From Fructobacillus evanidus (GTDB taxonomy: Bacteria > Bacillota > Bacilli > Lactobacillales > Lactobacillaceae): a stretch of 64,000 nt of DNA. Of this stretch, positions 36,401-45,397 are shown in pieces. The notes under the pieces are model-generated. The model had not been told where the DNA came from and searched no databases. It saw only the letters and a list, made by a program, of their open reading frames with translations. The position numbers and the translations under genes are program-made. The stretch is from contig NZ_CAUZLM010000008.1 of NCBI RefSeq assembly GCF_963580165.1, positions 9,272 to 73,271 on the forward strand, written 5' to 3'. Each line of letters opens with the position of its first letter. Position 1 is the first letter of the stretch.

Positions 36401-36824
36401 CTGTCAGTTCCGTGTTGTGGCTTAAATCATTGTTGACCTTGGCCAATCCGCTTGACTGATATTTGTAGGCTTCCTCAGCCTTGTTTAACTGGCCATTGTA
36501 GCTATTTAACTGCCGTTCAGCTTTGGCCAATTCGTTAGTTAAATAGGCTTGCAACTCACGGCCCTTGGTCGTTTCAGTGTTGTTGTTAGCCAACGACTGC
36601 TTGAGTGCTTCGACCTTATCTTTTTGCTCGCTAACCGTTCGGTTAAGGCCATCATACTTGGCTTTACTTGCCCCAACAGCATCGCCCGCCGCCTTCAATT
36701 GAGCTTCCTGGACTTTCCACTCACTGTTGGCTGTTTTAACCTCGGCTGTCAGGTCTTTCAGCGGACCTTTAGCATGACTGATATCAAGGGTCAGGTTCGT
36801 GGCCATCTCGTTACTAATTTTCAA
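33477..36824 (-). CDS. Tape measure protein
   Basis: 1115 aa; sets tail length and is ejected ahead of DNA. N-terminal 240 residues are coiled coil (LTAEVKTANSEWKVQEAQLKA), the middle has the TP901-type TMP region (MQGIQSSFDTFTNGNQKLNKQL), and the C-terminal third is hydrophobic with a Gly-rich end. Residues about 670-755 contain 29-residue tandem repeats (GVGKGLKWTAKxAWSxVKKSLSLIGKAAK). Confidence 0.93.
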   Translation of the reverse strand: MKISNEMATNLTLDISHAKGPLKDLTAEVKTANSEWKVQEAQLKAAGDAVGASKAKYDGLNRTVSEQKDKVEALKQSLANNNTETTKGRELQAYLTNELAKAERQLNSYNGQLNKAEEAYKYQSSGLAKVNNDLSHNTELTEANVRQLKAEGNESEANKVKLAGLTKTRDSLNKILKIQTDELDKLASTGDKNSEAYKKQELRVAQMSAKVAEANKDIKELNERNIKPKTSGIDSVKEKLDSMNSKVKETNSRFRDMLGAQLVATGIINAFSSIRSHITGVVSAGADYNKTMQGIQSSFDTFTNGNQKLNKQLTDNVVAIKNTSGYAENVGAAMTKAAYGVNQNQDSIKKLTNSFGVLGRAYGKNDDSMAASVKMFQQMSSTGKITSGSISKMDKQFKGFGNQLAKTMGVSRTQLDNFAKSGKISMQDVANAMNSLAATKPLALDNYYKTFDGFTNHFESRYKELSGKITAGFFNNSNTMLASLSKSLDGKQVDDAFSRLGDSVNKAANTIFGSFSKTFKTGKNPVVTFADDASKGIEKFGNFIANHAKDIQNFFEMVKDLGKAGFGTMGATLKIVLPILESLGKFAKNHPKAFKALAVAILGFNLALKGTIGVLGGMKKASDAFKFGKGLFVKVDEKTNEKELTKLGSAVKKTFTGIWSATKAIGRGLKWTAKLAWSSVKKSLSLIGKAAKGVGKGLKWTAKMAWSGVKKSLSLIGKAAKGVGKGLKWTAKIATNVAKKALTGLLSVGKMVGRGLKTAFEFAKSNPLLMIVSVIGLVIGALTELYQHNAKFRKFVNGMFKAVQEFIAPIGDFFSGIMKGIWDVISTYLGFVVKFWSTVWKGISTVASGIWNGISSFISGAIHGISSTISNVLSGISGTWKEVWGGISSFFGGLWDGIVNTVEKAIDKIKSVINGVKDVVGGIGKSIGKMIPHFARGGIVSQGDQVVMVNDGDGQDYKELIQLPNGKMTMTNQRNALIPLPIGTRIYSGEDTKQIMNRHGIKNYAKGGVVGGGNTYDIVNNYHPSTIIPISGVESSEGYELLNRSANSFSQPSSQPVQASNGDGAKLDQIITLLAMILGVNKEQLNSGHPSNNNALTALYQQMSRDNSMRKYQSI
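34636..34810 (-). repeat. Two tandem 87-bp repeats inside the tape measure gene
   Basis: Two adjacent copies encode nearly identical 29-residue units while differing at many third positions; a third partial copy follows. The protein repeat is better conserved than the DNA, indicating selection on the protein. Confidence 0.75.
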
Positions 36825-36827
36825 GTC

Positions 36828-37465
36828 TTATACCTCCTTCCCTTGGTCACTTTCGTTAATCGCATCGGGGTCGATACCAATCGAACGCAAGAAGGCATTT
36901 CCAGACAATGGACGGTCTTCCTTCTTTTGTGCGCTAACGATTTCGGCCATTCGATAATAATTTTCTTCATCAAATTCTGATGGCAAAATGTGCAGATTCT
37001 GTAAAACCTGCTGATACGTATAATCAAAGTCCTTCAAGGCATCATCAAAAAACTCATAACGCCCATTTAAGCTTTTAAATCATCACCTTCTTCTGTAGCA
37101 TCAGTCGGTTCAACCTTCATAATTTTTCCTGAAATCTTATTGGCTAGATCCATCGTTTCATTAAAGTCCATTTCTTCTTCAATGTAGTCCTGCTTTTCTT
37201 CATCAAGATGCAGGATTTCAACGATGTAGACTTGAACGTTGTCCAGCATCTTCATCATCATGTCGAACATATTTGACATCAATTGCGCCGCCTGTGCGTC
37301 TGATTTAGACTTATCAGCTCGACCTTGCAATTTTTCTTGCTCAACTTGTAGACGAGCCATTTCCTTTTGGAATTGAAGTGTTTTACGCATATTCGCGTTT
37401 GATTCCTTAACCTTGATTGGTTTAGAAATTCCGAGTTCTTCTTTTACGTTGATTAAAACGGCCAT
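36828..37465 (-). CDS. Tail assembly chaperone gpGT fusion by -1 frameshift
   Basis: Predicted long form made when ribosomes slip at TTTAAAA (37073-37079) four codons from the end of gpG. After the slip the frame reads SLNGRYEFFDDALKDFDYTYQQ and continues to 36828, adding about 84 residues. The downstream frame has no good start codon (only a TTG inside). This matches the conserved G/GT frameshift of siphoviruses. Both forms chaperone the tape measure protein. Confidence 0.85.
37067..37465 (-). CDS. Tail assembly chaperone gpG (short form)
   Basis: 132 aa, helical with MARLQVEQEKLQGRADKSKSD coiled segment and an acidic C-terminus ending DDLKA. Normal termination product of the G/GT pair. Located between the major tail protein and tape measure genes as in lambda-like and lactic phages. 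Confidence 0.85.
   Translation of the reverse strand: MAVLINVKEELGISKPIKVKESNANMRKTLQFQKEMARLQVEQEKLQGRADKSKSDAQAAQLMSNMFDMMMKMLDNVQVYIVEILHLDEEKQDYIEEEMDFNETMDLANKISGKIMKVEPTDATEEGDDLKA
37073..37079 (-). other. Programmed -1 frameshift slippery site
   Basis: Read on -, T TTA AAA in the gpG frame fits X XXY YYZ. The stop TAA follows two codons later. The downstream stem-loop, if any, was not identified. Confidence 0.8.
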
Positions 37466-37544
37466 AAAATTCTCCTTAATTTAACTTGATAGGTGGCCTA
37501 ATCCAGACCATAATAAAAAGCCACCTTGCGGTGACTCGTAAAAA

Positions 37545-38225
37545 TTAGTTGCTTGCTGTCGTTGTTGAAGCAGTCGTGCTTGCAGTTGACGTTGAAGTGT
37601 TTGAATAAGCTGATGTGCCAGATGCTGAAGGGAAAATATCATTCATCATCTTGGTCTTATCAAAGTTTGAAAGCCATGAGAAATATCGTTTACCAAAGCC
37701 GTCATCACCACGCTCCAAGTGTCCAAATGTCAAAGCATCTTGTGTCCGCTTTTCTGAAGCATCGTTAGTGGCAACGTTTTCGGATGCTTCTGTCACAATT
37801 CCAGCATAGAAACCGAAGTAAACAGGTTGAGTGATGTCGAAGGCATCAGACGATTCCACCAACAAGGCGATACGATTGTTTGAGTTGGCCTTTCCATTGA
37901 TAGAGTAGCCACCACGACCATCATCAACAGCGCCAAGCATTCGTTGCTTAACGTCTGCTGGCAAATGATTAACCGTCAACACTGTTTGGGCGTTACCCTT
38001 GGCAGCAGACTTATAAACAAGCTTGTTAGATCCATAGATGTCTGACAAAGCCCCTTGCAAGTTCGTCATGTTAGCTGATGCAACGCCCTGTGAACTTGAC
38101 TCGTCAATCAAAAAACGGCCATCAGTGTCAGATGCCTGACCATTGATGCCGTTTACCCCAGTGATGACTTTAAAATTTTGGTCGACACGAGCAACCCATG
38201 CCCGCTTAATACCTAATGTAGCCAT
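37545..38225 (-). CDS. Major tail protein
   Basis: 226 aa tube protein of the phi13/TP901-1-like major tail family: ATLGIKRAWVARVD start, YFGFYAGIVTEASENVAT and KRTQDALTFGHLERGDDGFGKRYFS blocks. The C-terminal end is Ser/Thr/Ala-rich. Confidence 0.88.
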   Translation of the reverse strand: MATLGIKRAWVARVDQNFKVITGVNGINGQASDTDGRFLIDESSSQGVASANMTNLQGALSDIYGSNKLVYKSAAKGNAQTVLTVNHLPADVKQRMLGAVDDGRGGYSINGKANSNNRIALLVESSDAFDITQPVYFGFYAGIVTEASENVATNDASEKRTQDALTFGHLERGDDGFGKRYFSWLSNFDKTKMMNDIFPSASGTSAYSNTSTSTASTTASTTTASN

Positions 38226-38228
38226 GTA

Positions 38229-38591
38229 TTAATTCCTTTCTTGTTTGCCTAAAATAATTGTTTGGTAATCTTGAAAAGTGTCAGGGTCTTGAATTCGTCC
38301 CCGAACGTTCTCAATAAAATAACCGTTTGATTGCAGATAACGCATCAAGTCCATTTCGACTTGGTCGAAATCGTCATCGCTTTCGTTGCTATAAAAAATC
38401 TGGACTTGCATGTCGAACTGCATTGTTTGAAATGAGTTGCTTGCAAAATCCAGAAGTTGTTGTGTGCTGTCCCGCACGATGATGAATGTTTTGTTTTCCC
38501 CGATAGTCTCAGGTACAGATTTGATGTAAGTCTTGCCAGTCCAAGTCGGGTTGGCATCAATCACTGCATATAAGTTACTTAATGCTGTCAT
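38229..38591 (-). CDS. DUF806 family tail completion protein
   Basis: 120 aa matching the DUF806 (tail terminator-like) proteins of lactic acid phages; sits between the HK97 gp10-like gene, which it overlaps by 4 bases, and the major tail gene. Confidence 0.78.
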   Translation of the reverse strand: MTALSNLYAVIDANPTWTGKTYIKSVPETIGENKTFIIVRDSTQQLLDFASNSFQTMQFDMQVQIFYSNESDDDFDQVEMDLMRYLQSNGYFIENVRGRIQDPDTFQDYQTIILGKQERN

Positions 38592-39007
38592 TTAGCCTTC
38601 CTTTCTTGGATAGCAGTTAGTGCATCCCCCATGGTCTGAAATGCCTTGCCCTCGTACTCAACAAAGCCCTTATCAACGAAGTGGTCGCCCCGCATTTTGA
38701 CTGTGCCATCATTTAAAAACCTGGCAATTCGGGCGTGATTATGGTCTTTAGTTGTGAAGCCAACCGCTGTGTCACCATCCTCTTTTGTGCCATCCAATTG
38801 ACCAGTCGTGATGGAATCAGCCAAGTGAGGCATCTTGCCAATTTTGCGGTTTTTGTTGTAGTGAAGTGAGCGTGTCAAATCAGACATGTTCTCTTTCAAC
38901 ACTTCCGCACCCTTTTGAGTTGCTTCCGAACGTTCCTCAACAGTTAAATTGACCAATCCACCGGCCTTCTCCAAATACCCATTCATCATATTTTCAAAAT
39001 CACTCAT
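38588..39007 (-). CDS. HK97 gp10-like head-tail joining protein
   Basis: 139 aa; charged, with GAEVLKENMS and ARIARFLNDGT motifs typical of the gp10 family. ATGA-type overlaps with both neighbours indicate coupled translation. Confidence 0.8.
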   Translation of the reverse strand: MSDFENMMNGYLEKAGGLVNLTVEERSEATQKGAEVLKENMSDLTRSLHYNKNRKIGKMPHLADSITTGQLDGTKEDGDTAVGFTTKDHNHARIARFLNDGTVKMRGDHFVDKGFVEYEGKAFQTMGDALTAIQERKAK

Positions 39008-39342
39008 GGCTTGACCACCTCCTCGAGGGTTAGAAGGTCGTATGTTTCACGCATCGACCGATTGTCAGGCGAGAACAAAATAAAACGGTAGACAACGCCA
39101 TCGATTCGCACCATCATGTCTGGTGTAATTGCTGGGTCATGTCGTACCGCTATCTGCTTGGTCACTGTTTTGGTTACACCTAATAAGGCGTACTGCTGAT
39201 TAAACGTCTGGGTTCGCCAACCAAACCAACGAGCAAACTTATGCTGGAACGTTGGAACGTTGTTCCCGTTTTTAGGTGACGGTTTGTAATCATTTACGCC
39301 AAACTCACAGCGCTCGTTAAATTCAAGTGGATTTATTTGCAT
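39004..39342 (-). CDS. Phage head closure protein (SPP1 gp16-like)
   Basis: 112 aa beta-rich protein with NERCEFGVNDYK and VRIDGVVYRFILFSPDN, the head-tail adaptor type. The start at 39342 has GAGGAGG at 9 nt; a longer frame upstream overlaps the connector gene too far. Confidence 0.8.
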   Translation of the reverse strand: MQINPLEFNERCEFGVNDYKPSPKNGNNVPTFQHKFARWFGWRTQTFNQQYALLGVTKTVTKQIAVRHDPAITPDMMVRIDGVVYRFILFSPDNRSMRETYDLLTLEEVVKP

Positions 39343-39655
39343 TCTGCTTTTCCTCCTCGAACAACAAATATTCGCCACGTAATTGGCCAATAATCGACTC
39401 AACCGCAACGTCCACTGGATAAGACTGAACCAATGATAACGACGTTCTAAACGTGTAATAACTACTTGCAAGGGCGATTACTGCCGTCTCAAATAGCGGT
39501 GCTACCCGTTCTTCTGTGTAAAAATCATCATAATCATATCCAATAGCGTTCTTGATGTACGTCTCAGCCGCTTCTGAATAGCCCGTCAACAAAACATCAT
39601 CAGCACTACCATCAATTCGTAAGGACAACTTCAATGTATCAATTGATACGAGCAT
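39323..39655 (-). CDS. Phage head-tail connector protein (gp6-like)
   Basis: 110 aa with the pattern SIDTLKLSLRIDGSADDVLLTGYSEAAETYIKNAIGYD of the gp6/gp15-like adaptor family; directly downstream of the capsid gene. Confidence 0.85.
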   Translation of the reverse strand: MLVSIDTLKLSLRIDGSADDVLLTGYSEAAETYIKNAIGYDYDDFYTEERVAPLFETAVIALASSYYTFRTSLSLVQSYPVDVAVESIIGQLRGEYLLFEEEKQNANKST

Positions 39656-39717
39656 TGTGCCTCCTATCAGCCGCCTGCATGTGCAGACTGTGTATTTTTA
39701 AGGCGACTTTTTAAATT

Positions 39718-40926
39718 TTAGTGTGATGCGGCCGCTGCTGGTGTTGAACCATTAAATGGTTGATCAGCCAACGCAGCAAATGATGCCACCACGTAAGCAT
39801 CTGAATCAGTTGGTTGTACATCGAAACGATCGATAACACGCAACTTAGTGGTGTCAGTTTCAAATGAGCCAGCCCCAATGTTAGTTGTTTGAATCGTCAT
39901 GTCTTCGCGGTCAAACAATGTAACCGCTTGGTCCAATGCACCGAAGTACAATGGGTGGTTTCCTGAAACATCAGGCAACCAACGATTTGAAACGACCTTC
40001 AATTGATGTCCGAGAATTGTGTACTGGTCTGGTTGAGTTGGGTCTTGTTCCAACAGATACTTACCAGTGGCAGTCTTTACCTTGCTCAAAGCAACCCAAC
40101 CTGCTTGATTGGTAACAAAGCTAGACAACATGTGGATAGCAGGGTCAAGTTGCCCCATCAAATCCTTAATATCATCAAACTTAGCAACCGTTGCCTTCTT
40201 AGGAGCTTGGTTCAATTGGTTAATAATCGCTTGGTTACGAGTAACGACAACCTTACGAGAAACCCATGTTGTCAACCAACCCATGATGTTTTCAGCCGTG
40301 TCCTTCAACAATGAGTTTGTAACAGTTTGAATCCCTGCATAACGCTTAATCAAATACTTAACCATCGTCAAATGTGGTTCGTCGATTTCACTAATAGTGG
40401 CATCATCAGCATCCAAATTTTGCAACGGCGTAATGTCAGTCCACTTCTCGTAAACCCGAGAACCAGACAACGTTCCGACCGTTTCAACCTTGACCAGTTC
40501 TTGTAATGATTCGTACTGACGAACCAAAAGGTGAATCTGAGTTTGAATGTCTTGCGGAATTGTCAAACCTGCGTTTGTTCCTGAACCATCAGTCGTTGAA
40601 TTAACGGAGTTCAAGAAACGTGGATTGCCGGTAATCATATCCTTAAAATCTTGAACGAATGAAGCCTTCAAATCTTTTTCTTCTTTGTTCAAAGGCTCAG
40701 CTTTAGTGTTCAACACTTCAACCGCCTGAGCTTCTTGAGCCTGTTCCAAGTTTTGCTTGGCCAAGTCGCGCTTAGCAATCGCATTTTCGATTTCATTCTT
40801 AATTTGTGACACTTCTTCGGCTGTCACTTCGTCATTGATAGCCATGGCTTGCGCCTTAGCTTGCAAATCAGACACCTTTTGACCTGCATCTGTAAACACA
40901 GTGTTTAATTCATTGATGTTAGACAT
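39718..40926 (-). CDS. Major capsid protein, HK97 fold
   Basis: 402 aa. N-terminal 100 residues form a coiled-coil scaffolding delta domain (AKAQAMAINDEVTAEEVSQIKNE) removed by the protease; the mature part begins near NPRFLNSVNSTTDG and has the LTIPQDIQTQI and LVRQYESLQELVKV segments. Follows the protease gene by 12 bp. Confidence 0.93.
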   Translation of the reverse strand: MSNINELNTVFTDAGQKVSDLQAKAQAMAINDEVTAEEVSQIKNEIENAIAKRDLAKQNLEQAQEAQAVEVLNTKAEPLNKEEKDLKASFVQDFKDMITGNPRFLNSVNSTTDGSGTNAGLTIPQDIQTQIHLLVRQYESLQELVKVETVGTLSGSRVYEKWTDITPLQNLDADDATISEIDEPHLTMVKYLIKRYAGIQTVTNSLLKDTAENIMGWLTTWVSRKVVVTRNQAIINQLNQAPKKATVAKFDDIKDLMGQLDPAIHMLSSFVTNQAGWVALSKVKTATGKYLLEQDPTQPDQYTILGHQLKVVSNRWLPDVSGNHPLYFGALDQAVTLFDREDMTIQTTNIGAGSFETDTTKLRVIDRFDVQPTDSDAYVVASFAALADQPFNGSTPAAAASH

Positions 40927-40938
40927 TGAGTTTTCTCC

Positions 40939-41709
40939 TTAAATTTTTCCTAACAAAATAGCCGCTTTCTGATTGCGTAAATCAGATAAGCGACTATCGT
41001 TGTGTTCTTCTTCAATTGTTGATTTTTCCGTCTTTTCTGACGGGTCTTGTTCGGCCACTGGTTCATCAACCTGTTCGTGTTGGTCTTCCAAATCAGCCTT
41101 AGCTTTCAAATTTAAGAACTTGGCCACGGCTGACTTTGGAATAATGTCCGACACAGTGTTGACTGCTTGTAGTGTTGGTTCTTCTGCAAACATAATGTTG
41201 TCGGCAAACCCTTGGTCAACCGCATCCTTCGCACCAATCCACGTTTCATTGGACATCATGTTCAACAACTGCCCTTGGTCAATACCCGTCTTCTCTTCAT
41301 AAGCTGAAGCAATTGACTGGTCGATACCAGACAAGGCGTTGATTTGCTTGCCGAGGTCGTCTTTATTCCCTTGGGCAATTGTGGATGCTTGGTGAATCAT
41401 AATTTGAGCTGTCGGGCTGATGTTGACTGTATCGCCAGCCATTGCAATCACGGAAGCGGCACTAGCTGCCAAACCTTGGATGTTTACGACCACATTGTTA
41501 GGCGCTGACCGCAACATCGTATAAATCTCAGAAGCAGCGAACACATCGCCACCGTTTGAAGCGATATTAACGGTTACATCATCGTTATCGTTGGCCTCAT
41601 CAATTGCCGCGCTAACTGTGCTAGGTGATACCGAGTTCATCCCGAAAAAGTCATACATCATGGCCGTTTCGTTATCCACGACTGGACCTTTTACATCAAT
41701 AACTGTCAT
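40939..41709 (-). CDS. Head maturation protease, ClpP-like
   Basis: 256 aa serine protease that processes the prohead. ClpP-type segments: NIASNGGDVFAA, catalytic Ser in AAASVIAMAG-type context (SAASVIAMAG), IMIHQAST with catalytic His. The C-terminus is acidic. Overlaps the portal unit end-to-end. Confidence 0.92.
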   Translation of the reverse strand: MTVIDVKGPVVDNETAMMYDFFGMNSVSPSTVSAAIDEANDNDDVTVNIASNGGDVFAASEIYTMLRSAPNNVVVNIQGLAASAASVIAMAGDTVNISPTAQIMIHQASTIAQGNKDDLGKQINALSGIDQSIASAYEEKTGIDQGQLLNMMSNETWIGAKDAVDQGFADNIMFAEEPTLQAVNTVSDIIPKSAVAKFLNLKAKADLEDQHEQVDEPVAEQDPSEKTEKSTIEEEHNDSRLSDLRNQKAAILLGKI

Positions 41710-42879
41710 TTAACTTTCCTCCTTTCCACCAGCGCTAGGTGGTGATGCTGGCACAACATACTCGGGCATGTCTTCTGGCAAATATCCCGAGTTCTTCAGC
41801 AACCACTGTGCTTGTTCTGGTGAGAGTGTTCCATATTGTGAGAGTAATTGGATATTAGAGGCGAAGTCGTTGTTCAGTGGATCGAGTGCAGGCTTCAAAT
41901 CAATTGATACCTTCGCACCCAACTTATTAGATAGTTCAGACGTGATTGAATTGGCGAATCGCATCAATGCCTTGGCGTATTCACCGCCAATCATATTAAG
42001 AGACGATTGTTGGTCTCCTTGCCCATTCAAAACAGAATCAGGTACACCATATACCTTGGCAATCTGTGTCCCCGTCCAATCCGTTTGCGACAATAGCTTT
42101 GACACATCATTCTTAACTTCCAATGGCGAATAATCAGACAAATTGTCCAGCACAATTGGTCCGCCGTTTGATTCGTTAATCTGTTGCATGAACTTTCGTG
42201 AAGCCGCAGCACGGGTTTTATCATTTAGCAGACCCATATCCATCTTCAAAATTCCAGGCGACAGAACCGACTGCGTTAACGCGTTCAATGTCAGCTTGTT
42301 TGAATTGTCCTTAATCTTAAATTCATTGGACAAAGCACTAAGTGGGCTTATACCAGTAGCCCCACCGTTCTGACTCATCATTCTAAAATGAATCATGTCG
42401 TTAGCTGGAATTGCTTCCTTGTAGCCAACCAATGGGCTGTCAAATGAAGCATTGTAGTAAACGCCTGAGAAGTCCTCTAGTGCATAAATAGTCACTTGAC
42501 TAGGCCTCAAATACTCCCAGCGCATATCGTTTCCATTCACATTTCGCCAACGATAAACAAAGGCTTCCCCACCTAACAGCAACTGAGCAAACACTGATTG
42601 CCAGAACGCATGACTGTTTGACCAGTTATTTGTTGGATTATCAATCATGGCTTGGGACTGTTTCTTATTAGCATTCAACTTTGCAGTCGCCAAATCAGAG
42701 CTCAACTGATAAACAACGGAGTACACATCTGAATTTTGCAACGCTTTATCAGCCGTTACATACTTGTTGTCATTACCATCAACGTTTAAAAAGTTAATAA
42801 CATCACCGTCGGTAAAACCAATCTCTTCACCACCTGGAACTGCCAAACCGTTTTGGAAATTTGGCTTAAATAGTGGCAT
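41710..42879 (-). CDS. Portal protein (HK97 family)
   Basis: 389 aa; forms the dodecameric DNA gate. Features: LLLGGEAFVYRWRN, IHFRMMSQNGGATGISPLSALSNEF and KVYGVPDSVLNG. Standard place between terminase and protease. Confidence 0.92.
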   Translation of the reverse strand: MPLFKPNFQNGLAVPGGEEIGFTDGDVINFLNVDGNDNKYVTADKALQNSDVYSVVYQLSSDLATAKLNANKKQSQAMIDNPTNNWSNSHAFWQSVFAQLLLGGEAFVYRWRNVNGNDMRWEYLRPSQVTIYALEDFSGVYYNASFDSPLVGYKEAIPANDMIHFRMMSQNGGATGISPLSALSNEFKIKDNSNKLTLNALTQSVLSPGILKMDMGLLNDKTRAAASRKFMQQINESNGGPIVLDNLSDYSPLEVKNDVSKLLSQTDWTGTQIAKVYGVPDSVLNGQGDQQSSLNMIGGEYAKALMRFANSITSELSNKLGAKVSIDLKPALDPLNNDFASNIQLLSQYGTLSPEQAQWLLKNSGYLPEDMPEYVVPASPPSAGGKEES

Positions 42880-43073
42880 TAATCATCACCCCCTTTCATT
42901 TGATAGGCCAGAATTTCACTGGCCCGTGCCACGAGAAATGATGTGATTGCTAAACTGAGAAAACCCCATCGATTTCCCCAATAAAACGCAAAAATATTGA
43001 TAAAAACCATCGAAATCGTGAAAAAAATGACATCAAAAAAGCGCCATATAGGCGCTAATAAACGTTTAATCAT
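42879..43073 (-). CDS. DUF1056-like small membrane protein
   Basis: 64 aa with two hydrophobic segments; a common tiny gene between terminase and portal in lactic phages. Overlaps the portal start by one base. Role unknown. Confidence 0.7.
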   Translation of the reverse strand: MIKRLLAPIWRFFDVIFFTISMVFINIFAFYWGNRWGFLSLAITSFLVARASEILAYQMKGGDD

Positions 43074-43085
43074 GTTGTAAATCTC

Positions 43086-44945
43086 CTATACCATGCCCGA
43101 CTCATTCAATAAGAACTCCAATTTTTGTTCGTCAGTCATTCGTTCATACTGTTGGTTGGGGTCGTTGACCGTTGAAAAACTCTCAAAATGGTACATGCTC
43201 TGATACATCGCATCAATGATGGCATCGACCACATCAATTTTGAGCGTAGCTTTTGCTTTATCGACTTGAATGCCAATCTTATCTTCAATAATTTGGGCAT
43301 TTATCAACGCCTTTTCCAGTATCTTGTCATCCAACCGAGTCAATGAACCTTCAACCATTGATGACTGCAGGAACTTTGTTGGATCTTTGAGTTCACTCGT
43401 CCGTTGACGAACAGCTAACAACGGCCAGGAACTGTTGGCTTCTAGTTGTTTAATGACAGGCTTTGCACCCCAAGCATCGTAACCAAAAAACACCACATCC
43501 AAACGATGGTCTTCCACGAATTCACGCATCCACTGATACACCTGGTCAGAATTAATCAGGCCTTGCGGGTGGCTTGTGATGGTACAGTAACCGAGTTCAG
43601 CCAGATGCCGATACTCGATGCCATCTTGCTTTTCTTTGGCCTCGATTGAACCTGCTTTCTCCCATGGAATAAAACTGTGCTGGTAGATGTGCCACTTACG
43701 TTCGCCATCTTCCTCATATGGAAAGACAAAGCCGATGGCCGTGTTATCTGAAAACATGGAGTAATCAAATCCCATATAGACTTGTCGGCCATCCATGTTG
43801 AATGTTGGAATAATAGACTTCTCGATGTCGGCTAGTTTTAGAAATGAATTGGTTGATTCTTGTAGCCACATGTTCAGGTTCTTGTTTTGGAAGTCGGACA
43901 GTGTGCCCGACAAACTGTCAGCATCTCGCTTGTCTCGTAAGCCAGAAATCAAGTTGGCATATTGCCCCTTTAAATACAAAAGCGGATTCGACTTAATCCA
44001 TGACTCATCATCATACGTTTCCGCCAAATCATCTTGAGCCCAGATCAAACCCAAATACGTGTCGGCATCTCGGTTATAATCTTGTTCCATTGCTTGTTGA
44101 ATCATCTTCTGGTCATCGTGGAATGGCACAGACGGATCAGGATAAGCGGTTGAAATCTGGATAAACTGACGATTTTTAACTTTGACCTGGCCAGATACAA
44201 TCTTAGAAATACGCTCACGGCTTTTGATTTCACCAATCTCATCCACGATAGCGGTTGTGAAATGGTAGGAATCGTACTGTCCTGATTCATGACTGATGGC
44301 CCGAATCACGTTGTTGTGTTTCTTCATGATGATTTGGTCGTTCTGAATGGCCAACTCACTTTCATCTGCCAGCTTCTTAAAAATGGAATCATGCGCCAAC
44401 GATTTCATCATGGTCTTGATGTAGCCAAACAGCTTGGTTGTCTGCTTCCAATTGATGGATGACACTAAAAAGTCCTGGTTTTCCAAACCGATCGATTCAA
44501 TGAAGTAAGAGTAAGACATGACAATCGCCATCAGGTAAGTCTTGCCCTGTCCACGGGCTACCGAAACAATGGCACGACTGAAACGTTTACCATTGTCTTC
44601 ATTGCGCCATGCTATCAACTGAGTTAGGATAAACTCTTGCCAATCCATCAGTTCTGTTGGCTCACCAGTGTCAACATTTGGACACATGGACGCAAATAGC
44701 AGAATCTGTTCCGCCTTTTTCATTGAGTAAGTAAATGGAAAGTCATCATCACCTTGGCGTTGCAAGTCTCGGATGTGGCGGAATGCTGCCAACTTCATCA
44801 TATAGCCAGCAGTTACTTCTCCTTTTAAAACTTTGAAAGCATAGCGTGTTCCTTTGTCAGTGTACTTACTTCTAATCTCGTCTGTATTCAATTGTTCGAA
44901 CGCTTCGTCAACTTTATGCGAAACGGTTAAGTCGATTTTTTTCAT
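43086..44945 (-). CDS. Terminase large subunit
   Basis: 619 aa packaging ATPase/nuclease. Walker A ARGQGKT at residues 130-136, Walker B-like FTTAIVDEIGE, and nuclease domain with GFDYSMFSDNTAIG and a C-terminal VDAIIDAMY. Its stop-start overlap with the small subunit gene indicates coupling. Confidence 0.95.
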   Translation of the reverse strand: MKKIDLTVSHKVDEAFEQLNTDEIRSKYTDKGTRYAFKVLKGEVTAGYMMKLAAFRHIRDLQRQGDDDFPFTYSMKKAEQILLFASMCPNVDTGEPTELMDWQEFILTQLIAWRNEDNGKRFSRAIVSVARGQGKTYLMAIVMSYSYFIESIGLENQDFLVSSINWKQTTKLFGYIKTMMKSLAHDSIFKKLADESELAIQNDQIIMKKHNNVIRAISHESGQYDSYHFTTAIVDEIGEIKSRERISKIVSGQVKVKNRQFIQISTAYPDPSVPFHDDQKMIQQAMEQDYNRDADTYLGLIWAQDDLAETYDDESWIKSNPLLYLKGQYANLISGLRDKRDADSLSGTLSDFQNKNLNMWLQESTNSFLKLADIEKSIIPTFNMDGRQVYMGFDYSMFSDNTAIGFVFPYEEDGERKWHIYQHSFIPWEKAGSIEAKEKQDGIEYRHLAELGYCTITSHPQGLINSDQVYQWMREFVEDHRLDVVFFGYDAWGAKPVIKQLEANSSWPLLAVRQRTSELKDPTKFLQSSMVEGSLTRLDDKILEKALINAQIIEDKIGIQVDKAKATLKIDVVDAIIDAMYQSMYHFESFSTVNDPNQQYERMTDEQKLEFLLNESGMV

Positions 44946-45397
44946 CAGCTACCACCAAACAATTTCATAATTTCTTCAGTATCATCAGCACCATTGGACA
45001 GTTCGCCAAACAAAGCGCGACGACTCTTAGGTGATAGACCTAACTCTGAACCAATGCTGTTCAAATTCTTAACTGCATCGTTATAAATTTGTGTCATTGG
45101 ATTTCGCTTATAGCCTTTGAAATCTTTTTCAATGACTTCACCGGCCGCGTTTTGGACGGATGTATAAATTGCCTGCACTTCACCGTGTTCTTGAATGTGC
45201 TTATAGGCGTTTCGGTACAATTCATACTGCGTGCAATACATTTCAACCAAATTTGAATCAATTCTGGTTACGTCTGGATAGTCTTTTAAAAAATCGACTA
45301 TCTGTCGCCATGTGACACCCGCTTGTCTTCCAAAATAGTCGGGAGGGTCTTTGCGTAAGCGCCCACCGTTGACGTTTTTATTCGATTTTTTAGGCAT
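44945..45397 (-). CDS. Terminase small subunit, P27 family
   Basis: 150 aa; recognises phage DNA for packaging. The KNVNGGRLRKDPPDYFG opening and the helical middle with YCTQYELYRNAY fit the P27 group, usually found in cos phages with HNH genes upstream, as here. Confidence 0.88.
   Translation of the reverse strand: MPKKSNKNVNGGRLRKDPPDYFGRQAGVTWRQIVDFLKDYPDVTRIDSNLVEMYCTQYELYRNAYKHIQEHGEVQAIYTSVQNAAGEVIEKDFKGYKRNPMTQIYNDAVKNLNSIGSELGLSPKSRRALFGELSNGADDTEEIMKLFGGS

Noticed and set aside
36828..37037. Independent 69-aa gene upstream of the tape measure
   Set aside because: It has only a TTG start without a ribosome site and is better explained as the frameshifted extension of gpG.
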